From positions 14,108,868 through 14,172,867 of the forward strand of contig OY754331.1 in assembly GCA_963573305.1 (NCBI GenBank): a stretch of 64,000 nt of DNA. The letters run 5' to 3'. This DNA comes from Pyrrhosoma nymphula. Lineage: Eukaryota; Arthropoda; Insecta; Odonata; Coenagrionidae. This document shows, one piece after another, positions 56,190 to 64,000 of this stretch. Under the pieces are notes generated by a model that saw only the letters and a list, made by a program, of their open reading frames with translations, ran no database searches and was not told where the DNA came from. Each line of letters starts with the position of its first letter. The stretch's first letter is position 1. The position numbers and the translations under genes are program-made.

Positions 56190-58225
56190 TCCTAATCATT
56201 TTATGTCAAAAGTCAAGACTTGCTGTCAAACGGTAAACTCATAAACACTGCTAATCAAATTGATATCCTTAATGTGGAACTTTGAACAGCATAATGGATG
56301 ATAATACTTCGCTCTTTTCACGTAGTATTAGCAATGATCTGAAGCCTTTTTAGAAAAATAATATGCAATCAGTAGAAACTGTATTAACGCGTACCCCCGC
56401 TAATTGAAAACGGGATTAAGGGCAAATATACTCTGAGCCAGAGGGAAGAAAAGACAAAGAGGATAAAGAGGTAAACGTTGAAATTCGTGCCAAGGATTTC
56501 CTTTGGAACCCTTACCTCAGAAAAACTTTTACGGTCGAATTCATAGATTCTTAAGTATGCTACTATCGGCATAGTATAGCACTAACTAGTTTTCAACCAA
56601 GAAAACGGTATTCATAGGCCGCTACTAAGCGTAGCAGCGCCAAGTGTGCTGCACTTTCAGGAGCTGGTTCTCAGACATTCCCGTGCATTGTTTAGAGGTG
56701 ATACTAAATATGGCGGCCTGTTGCAAACGATTCACCTCGGGTGATAAACTTTAGCCATAATGGAGATTTCAGAGTAAAATATCGAAGATACTGGTGGTAT
56801 TGTTTTCCTCAAGTTTGGCTGATGCCGTGTGTATTATTGCTTCTGGATCAGACTGAACTTGTTAATTATTTGTTCTTAATCTCCGGCGCCTTGTTTGGGT
56901 ACACAGTTGTGCTTCAAGAGGATTTTTTTATTCAACAAAAGGAAAAGAGTTCGCTAGGTGATTTCTATGATTCCTAGCGTTAGAAGGTGCTTACCATCAC
57001 CTTTCCATCTCGTTTAATCAGCGCTAGGCCGCGCACCATGGTAAAATGCATAAATCTGTAAGTTTGCGGAGACTATTTCTCAGGATGCCAATTTTATTTT
57101 GAAATTCTTCGGACTATAGTGCTGTTCACTTGTGAAATATTATGATTACGAGCATATAGCGCTTTTTATCGAATGCTTTGTGGAGGAAGCTTCATAAACA
57201 ATTTGCTCGTTCGTATTAGTTGTCGTTGTTAATGCATCAAGTGAGGGGCTTCAGAGTAATTAACCCGAGCATATTACTCTTGTGTTGTCATAGAAAATGT
57301 GTATATTTTATTGATATGAAGACGCGCAATCGTTTACTTATTGAATTGTAAGCATTTCAAATATGTAATAACTAGTTAGTTGTAGGATGCCTAAGAACCC
57401 CAAAAATGAGTTTCATGCAGTGTTCGCTAAATTATTAAAATTCCTTTTTGAGTTACGCAAATTTTCCGAACAAAAACGCCGTTAAGTAAAAATAACGGCA
57501 TTTTAAAATTTAAGTAACTGTGGCTCCATCTAACTCGCTTTGCTGCCCGAACTCCATGCCTTACAATCCACCACCTTACCACCGGTCTACCGTTTCCTTG
57601 AAGGAATTCAGCAGTTCGCTGGGCTTAATTGCGTTTTCGTGAATGAGCGTGAAAAAGTCAGTCAGTGATGAGCGCAAATACATACATAGGATAATAATTA
57701 CATGTCGTTAACATTCAGTCGTAAATTCATATTTCGTTTCGCTGTTGTTTTCGTTTCGGTTTCAGAGCGTTCTTATGGTTCATGTTGTTGTGAAAGAACT
57801 AGGTGCTTTCAGTGCTTCAGCAGTTGACAGAATATTCTTTTGTGTCATGTTCAGGCCCGGCTTAAGGCTTGGGCGATACGGGCGCCGTGGTTGTGAAAAA
57901 ATATATTTTTACTACGTGAATAGGTTTGATAAGCCGGGGGGGATATGGAAAATGCCTGGGTTAAAATTTTGTCTAAAGCCGGACCTGGTTATAATCCCCC
58001 TAATGTGGAGGTAAAATCAGCTTCGCTTTATTTAATGTTTGAAAATTATTAGTGAAGGGACAAATATCCTGATTAAATCGTTACATTGTCCGCTGCGCCG
58101 TGTGCAAGCTCAGTTATCGTTTAAAGAATGAAGAATAAGTCTGTGAATATGAAACCTGTTCCATTTTCACTGAAATTGACAGTTATTAGCCATTTACTTG
58201 GTGATAATATTTTCCTTGCTATATA
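56190..58225. other. No gene seen
   Basis: AT-rich. A frame at 57745-58014 includes ARG/GLY-rich residues near GGGCGATACGGGCGCCG; no family resemblance. Confidence 0.4.
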
Positions 58226-59035
58226 AAATCAGTGAGATTTGCAGATGATCAAGCATTGGTTAGTCAGTCGGCCAAGGGGCTACAGTCAATGGTGAGTGCA
58301 TTAGAGGTGCAGTGCGAAAAGTACGGGATGAAGATCAATCACAAGAAAACGAAAGTAATGAGATTTTCTAGAAGTAAGAAGGCGGGGCTGAATATAAGGG
58401 TGGGAGGGCAGAAGATAGAGCAGGTCGAGCAGTTTACGTATCTGGGTAGTTATTTTGGAGGCGAATGGGTTTAGTGGTAAGGACATCAGATGTAGAATTG
58501 CGCAGGCTAAAGAAGCATTTTCGAAGAGAAGGGAATTGATGAGGGGGGGGTCTGATAAGAGACGTAAAGAAGAGGCTGGTGAAAAGTTTAATATGGAGCG
58601 TGGCGCTATATGGGTCGGAAACTTCGTCATTGCGAAGGGAGGATGTGCGTAGACTTGAGACGTTTGAGATTTGGGTTTGGAGAAGGATGGAGAAGGACGA
58701 ACGAGGATGTATTGGATATGGTGGGAGAGGAGAGGAAGCTTGTGGCAGAGGTTCGGCGAAGGCAGAAGAGATGGATGGAGGAGGTTTTGAGAGGAGGGGG
58801 CATGTTGAAGAGAGTGATAGAGGGGAGAACACTGGGGAAGCGTGGAAGAGGAAGGAAGAGGATAGGAATTCTGGACGAAATAAGAGGAGGTAGAAGATAT
58901 GAAGAATTGAAGAGGGATCTAATAAGGGGCCATTCTTAGGAGGGAAAGCGAGACAATGTCTATGAGGTTGGGATTGGGATGCAGAATGGGGACTGTCCAA
59001 GAACCTACCAATCAGATGGTAGAATACTTGAATGA
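58226..59035 (+). pseudogene. Non-LTR reverse transcriptase, palm and C-terminal tail
   Basis: Frame 1 (58226-58471) reads RFADDQALVSQSAKGLQSMV, then KYGMKINHKKTKVMRFSR and EQFTYLGSYF. FADD is the catalytic palm motif, and the rest matches the following blocks. A frameshift then gives ANGFSGKDIRCRIAQAKEAF and KRRELMRG (58455-58560). Another gives KSLIWSVALYGSET (58579-) and RRLETFEIWVWRRMEK. A last one gives EDVLDMVGEERKLVAEV and GRTLGKRGRGRKRIG, ending at 58939. The order and spacing are those of RTE-like elements. At least three frameshifts and loss of everything 5' of FADD make it dead. The 3' end is about 59030. Confidence 0.85.
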
Positions 59036-59740
59036 ATGATTGGTTTTTTTCTTTAACGGAACGGTGAATACCTTTGAGCGAGCTCTGTTGTGTGTTTGAA
59101 TATAATCAATAATTTTATTTGGTACAATTGTATGCAGTTAGTTATAGTTTGATGCAGTGAAGCTACTGTGTGGCCAATTGAGTTTACGAATTTTAATAAG
59201 TATCTGTGCAATCTGTCCAAGTTGGTGGTGTAAAATAGTTACGGGAAAAAGTCAAGTTGATGAATAGCGTGTAATTTCAGATTTTTCTTTACAGTAAAAA
59301 TTGTACAATTATGATATTTTACTGGAATGATATTGTAGAACGAATTTTACTTTTCAATTGCCTAATTTTGGTTAATTTTCTTGCTCCTCCGTTGTCAACT
59401 ACGTCATTTATCATGCATTTACGAATCGAATTAAGAAGTTTATCTCCAACAACTGTCATCCAAAGGAAACTTTTTTTCGAGGTATCATGGAAAACGGCAT
59501 AATCAGATAAACTAAGTATTGCAGAGACGTTCCTATATGATAACGATGATATTTTGGTATCTTAAGTAAGTATCTTAATTTATATATGGCTGTGAGGAGA
59601 AAGAGAGCGAATAATATATTTATTTTCAATGTAATGTAATAACGATGGCCTTTCATTAATTATCACTATAGGCGCTTACTGCAATCAACTACTTTGACAA
59701 AACCTTAACTACAAGCGGTGATTGACCACCGATCAGTAAT
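59036..59740. other. No gene seen
   Basis: AT-rich, no supported features. Confidence 0.45.
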
Positions 59741-60190
59741 TCCCTCACGACCACAAACATAACCTCGAACAACCCGTCTAAACCCGAGAAAGTCGCTCCG
59801 ACTCTCGAGCCCTCGTTGCCCGAGGACGTCCGTTGAGCTTTTAAAATACACCGCAGGCCTCTCGAATGGGGGAATTTGGGGAAGGGGGATGAGATTTGCG
59901 GACCGAGTGTTGTTGTGTTCGAGGGGGATGATTGCCCGAGAGACGCGCGCGCGCTAATATAAACTTCCTCGACCCCGGGCGCGCTCTCTCTCCGTTACAA
60001 CAACTCACACCTGAGACCTGAGGGGGGGGGCGGTCTCTCAACTCTCGCCTACCCTTATCCCTTCCCCATTTCCTCAGGTCCCCGGGAGATCGAACCCCAC
60101 TTCCCCCCTCTATCAACTCCTCTCCCCCCACAAAACCGCCCCTTGGCCCTCGGCGCGCGATTTATTTATCGTGACTCACTCTCCAAGAAT
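59741..60190 (+). promoter_or_regulatory. CpG-rich island with TATA box
   Basis: CpG-dense DNA with a (GC)n run (59943-59954) followed by TATAAA at 59958-59963. About 30 bases further is a CTCTCTCTCCGTTAC stretch, which would hold a start. A G9 run lies at 60022-60030. The downstream DNA is C-rich and then AT-rich; no exon was recognised. Inference from motifs and composition only. Confidence 0.4.
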
Positions 60191-60845
60191 AATCGGCGCA
60201 CAGTGGGCTTAAAAAAAAGCAGGCCAAGTTTGATATTTTCACTTTAAATTTTGAATAGAACTATGGATTATCATGATTACACAACATCCAAGCTACAAAA
60301 CTCCTAAAACACTTCAGCTCTGGGTACATTTTTTAGGCCAGGAGACATATTTGAAGCTTACAGTAAATAGTGAAAAACTGAAGCTGCCTTTTTTCCCGAA
60401 AACTCAGATGCTCTTGATGCATTTTAAAGGGACAATGTATTTTTCAAACACATCATATAAAATTGTGTATTTTTTATTAGAGTTTCAGTGATTATATTGT
60501 AGCTTAAGATTATTTTTGTAACCTTTTTTTTAACAATTAATACGTATCTACTGTTTTTCACGTATTTTTCCCATAAAGTCGCAAAACAGTTTGTGTCATC
60601 TAGTTGCTCGACGGAGATATGAATACCAAAATAAAGCTTATAGGAGTCGCTGCGGTGAGCCTTATCCTCTTATATCCTCTCGCCGAATCAAGAGACAGGA
60701 ACTTCTAGTCCAACGCCAAAACACTCCCGCTGATCGCTTAGCCACTGCCGACGCAGGAAGTCGAATTTGAACCTTGTGCCTTATTCACGCGGTCATTATT
60801 CTCATACATGTAGTGTCATCAACTCGTCCGGGTTCTTTAAGATAG
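60191..60845. other. No gene seen; possible decayed tRNA-like head at 60715-60780 (minus)
   Basis: On the minus strand GCAGTGGCTAAGCGATCAG resembles the D-arm of a Ser/Leu tRNA, but no T-arm follows. The rest is AT-rich. Confidence 0.35.
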
Positions 60846-60849
60846 GGAA

Positions 60850-61468
60850 GTACGGCCCGCGGGCTAGATCTTCTCCACAAGATGATTTTATCCGGCCCGC
60901 AGAATAATGATGCGGGAATGCGCCACATAAGTTTTTCTTTGATGGTCGCTACTTGTAAGTAATTAGCGTTTCAAAATTCAAATCTCAGTTCAACATGATT
61001 TTTAAAGCACAAAACTAGTAACATCATTCATATTATCCATAATGAATAATATACAAACTTTGTACTTTTCCACAGAATTTATTAACGGTGCAACGCGTTT
61101 CGCCGATCTATGGCATCATCAGGTACATGTAACAAGTAATGTTTTGCACCGTTAATAAATTCTGTGGAAAAATACAATGTATATTATTTAGTAAATATAC
61201 TAAATACTTCTATAAGTAAAGCTTAAAAACAAATGATTTATATTAATGGTATTTTGATAAAAATATGATAATGTGCTGGTAGTGTTCGTCGTCATCAATA
61301 TACGATAATTTAATTTCGCATACTCCGTAATTATTTAAAATAAGTGTATGATTTCGATAAAATTCATATTTAGAGTTTCCTATTTTTTTTTTTTAACATG
61401 GCCCGCTGAAAAGTGTCCAAGTACCCATTGTGTCCCTCGTTACCATAAGCTTGGAGACCCCTGCTCTA
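60850..61468. mobile_element. hAT-like MITE remnant
   Basis: The right end, read inverted, starts CAGGGGTCTCCAAGCTTATGG and continues to AGCGGGCCATG. The left end reads TACGGCCCGCGGGC and CCGGCCCGC. CAGGGGT-type termini with GCGGGCC sub-terminal words are typical of hAT elements. The left terminus is degraded (AGATAGGGAAG) and no 8-bp duplication is visible. A separate foldback is inserted at 61049-61186. Confidence 0.5.
61049..61186. repeat. Foldback with hammerhead-like core (minus strand)
   Basis: CTTTTCCACAGAATTTATTA.. (61074-61097) and its inverted copy at 61144-61186 give arms of about 41 bases. In the loop, on the minus strand: CTGATGA (61122-61116), T, GCC-ATAGATC-GGC, GAAA (61101-61098), then ACGCGU read from the last A, followed by U. 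ACGCGU is self-complementary and the GUU triplet fits. One added T precedes stem II. Stem I is unclear. Confidence 0.65.
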
Positions 61469-62973
61469 GGAGACTCCCGAAATTGGGCAACGATGTTCAT
61501 AATTCCCTACACCTCCCGGAACGAAGCGTTTTCCACTCATTTTCACCCAACAAGGTGGTCAACCTCCTGGATTGTCAATCTGAACAAGAGATTTTACATG
61601 AAAAAAATACACGACAGTTAATAGAGTATTGTGAACGATATTCAGAATTTTGTTTTAGGATTATGTGAAATGATTTTTAAAAACCTGTTGGAGAAGTCGT
61701 GTGAAATCATCCAAAGTCATCTCTCTAGATAGAGCTAAAGCATAAAGAATAAATCCTCTATGATTCAATTGTATTCAAATACTTTGATACTGCAATTAAT
61801 GAGGAAATCACATTCCACAGCAGTCGTAATTGCGTTGTTGACTTGATCTCCAGGATCGCCTATCCCTGAATTTTCCACTCCTGGAATGGAAAACTTCTGG
61901 AATCAACTCTTCAGGAGTTGCTTACTATACGTACTCGTTCAGGGATAGTGCCAATGATGGCTCAAAAGATGGCTTTGTTACGCGATCGTTTTAATGGATA
62001 GAAGCGATTATAGTGATCCTTATCTAGGCCGGATTAAAGTTTGAAGAGGGCCGGGGGTACCGATGAATTGGAGGCCAAGTGAAAGTGTTAGTATCATATT
62101 CCTTCCGAGGCCTCACTGGATAGTTACTTCGTATTAAACATTATGATTTAAAATTAGTAACATTTTTAATAAGCAAAATGATTAAACAACACATTAAGTA
62201 GACTCGATAAACTGTTACTCTTATAAGAACTTATGTTCAATTGACTTTCTTCGTATTTATATTTTAATTTAATACTTTCTCAAATTTCAAATTCGGAAAA
62301 AATAATCCAATTACCACAAGCAGAAGGCCGAAAAAACTGTGAAAAAAAAGCTGAAAAAACTGTGGCTGTCGTTTACAAGTTAGCCGCAAGACTTCAGAGG
62401 ACGTATAGTAAACGAGATGTATCACGGAAATTGCCTCTAAACTGATGATAATTTAACTACTGAGATTGCAGTACCAAGTACCTACAGAAACGATCAAAAT
62501 TTTAATCACGCATGAAATTGACTATAACTGGTCATCTGCAATGCATACCTAAAGGAAATATTATAGCTCCCTTTCAAAACTATCCCTCTATTTAACCATG
62601 AATAATATTCCATCCACCTACCGGGTTTGATGCTGCTATTTTTACACGGAATTAAAGTTCGTTAATGACCGAAGTTAGTGGTGAATTTTTTGTAATGCAT
62701 CGGCAATTATTCAACAATTGATATCAGATTCAATGCTAGTAAAATTACATTTTCTGCACTAATTGAAGATCAAGATGACTACTATTTGTTTTCAGTACAT
62801 CCCCGAAGTCTTTTTAAATTCTCCAAAATCATAAGTAGTAGGTGGTGGCCGAGCAGTCTTTCTTACTCTCCAATATTGGTCCTGAAACATTGATACCTGG
62901 ATATTTAATGCATACAATTATTTTAAGTTAGTGGAGTACGAGTTTCCTCAGACCTAACATAAATTATACTAGT
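61469..62973. other. No gene seen
   Basis: AT-rich, no supported features. Confidence 0.45.
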
Positions 62974-63191
62974 TACAGCTCTCGCGAAAGCTTATGGCGT
63001 TCGGATGCGCGGTGTTTGTGTTGTCCGCGTCATACAAATTCAATTTTTTTAAATGCACTCATGCATGGCACAAATGCCATGTCTTCGATTTCCCCTACGT
63101 CCCTTTTCCCTACCCCTTCCACCAAAACTTTACCCTTCCACGACGTCTTGTTCAGCGCATCCGAACGCCATAAGCTTTCGCGAGAGCTGTA
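62974..63191. mobile_element. 218-bp MITE with perfect 37-bp inverted ends
   Basis: TACAGCTCTCGCGAAAGC (continuing to 63010) and its exact inverse at 63155-63191 enclose 144 bases of unrelated sequence. No target duplication was found, and the ends match no other repeat in the window. Perfect ends in otherwise decayed DNA suggest recent insertion. Confidence 0.7.
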
Positions 63192-64000
63192 CCTGCGAGT
63201 CATTCAAAACATGTATAGGTGTTTATATATTTTATTTCAAAAGGACAGGAGGAACGAAACCATGAATCGAGAACAATCAACGTTAGTTAAAACTATAGGT
63301 AGCATAGTTTGAAGACACAATCGGAAAAAACATCAATTTAAGTTAAATAATTGCTCACCAAACTCAAACCACTAAATTAGCAAGGCCTTTTGTCAGGCAA
63401 TCCGCAAAGTGTAAAAGTTTTGTGCAAAGACACTTTGCATAAAACTAAACAGCGGCAGGTAATCTGAAAAAGCATGCCTTCCACATGATCATAGAGAGTC
63501 GATGTCATAATGAGGAACACATTATGGAAAGGATAAAAGACATATTTAACCGGCCAGGAATAAATGGAATAGTTTTAATATTATTCTACACATGTAGAAC
63601 GCCAGGAAAAAATAAGCCCTTGCCATTATTTAAATCGTGATCTATGAATTGAGTATCAGGGTTAGAAGTATTTACACAGCAATCCACATAGCAATAGATT
63701 TATTGACACTGTGTCAATAAATCTATTATCATGTGAAATTGCAGGGTTAATTTTTCTACCCCTGATATCAAGGAATTCCACCAAGTAAGGTCCGAAACTA
63801 TCATCTACACGAATTGAATTGTTGGTTAAGTCGAAAACAGGCGAAATCATTCCTACATATGCATGTTTGAAAATGGTAGCACGCAGTAAACAAGCCAGTG
63901 TTCGTGGCATCTGACTGCCACATATGGTAAGTTTACGTAGGTCTGGTTCAATAATATTTACATCTGGACTACTGGCTACCTTTAAAAGGTGAATATGTAC
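63192..64000. other. No gene seen; 17-bp perfect palindrome at 63693-63727
   Basis: AATAGATTTATTGACAC / GTGTCAATAAATCTATT are exact inverse copies with one central T. Otherwise AT-rich with no recognised coding. Confidence 0.5.

Overview
This looks like a non-coding, repeat-rich window from an animal nuclear genome, most likely an arthropod. It is AT-rich, has no operon-like packing and no long intact open reading frame, and CpG is common, with a few short CpG-rich islands. The only recognisable protein remnants are decayed non-LTR reverse transcriptases and one PIF/Harbinger transposase piece. I found no exon of a host gene that I could defend, and I cannot name the species.

Layout. 1-4.4 kb: a CpG/CRE-rich edge, two reverse-transcriptase tails and a pyrimidine-rich block. 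4.57-7.78 kb: the most structured part. It is a cluster of tRNA-headed repeats arranged as a 574-bp palindrome, as 448-bp and 988-bp tandem monomers, and as an internal 173-bp repeat in four copies. (TA)n tracts interrupt it and a 97-bp perfect foldback follows it. 7.8-16.8 kb: mostly featureless, with a CpG-rich island at 10.3 kb, strand-asymmetric C/G blocks at 12 kb and a 56-bp triplication. 16.8-29.5 kb: a piggyBac-type MITE (TTAA), a Harbinger derivative, reverse-transcriptase fragments, a GGGCC-ended MITE, tRNA-derived repeats and the first of four copies of a TTAA MITE family. 30.5 kb: a CpG-rich TATA promoter candidate. 31-47 kb: further TTAA MITEs, an 88-bp perfect foldback, a 1.53-kb Mutator-like element with a 10-bp target duplication and a nested 220-bp MITE, and other foldbacks. 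47.7-64 kb: tRNA-derived repeats in inverted pairs, a long decayed reverse transcriptase with a nested insertion, a second TATA/CpG island at 59.96 kb, a hAT-like remnant and small perfect palindromes.

Two patterns cut across the standard feature types. First, the two main tRNA-headed repeat families at 4.6-7.3 kb differ in sequence but are collinear. Each has a G4-5/C4-6 hairpin, then a tRNA-like head, then a short tail, then a block with TGTTTGAA and CGCCTnTGAGCG, then a GGCC..GGCTC block, then GCGCCATCTCT. Their basic monomers are close in size (448 bp, and about 469 bp once the amplified 173-bp units are removed). Second, five dispersed sites, four of them inside inverted repeats, carry the same core: CTGAnGA, one A or T, a short hairpin, then GAAAC. 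Four of the five are followed by a self-complementary A..U block and a U or C. This resembles the hammerhead-ribozyme core known from Penelope-like elements and retrozymes, but stem I is not evident.

The long perfect palindromes could also be long-read assembly artefacts and need checking against raw reads.
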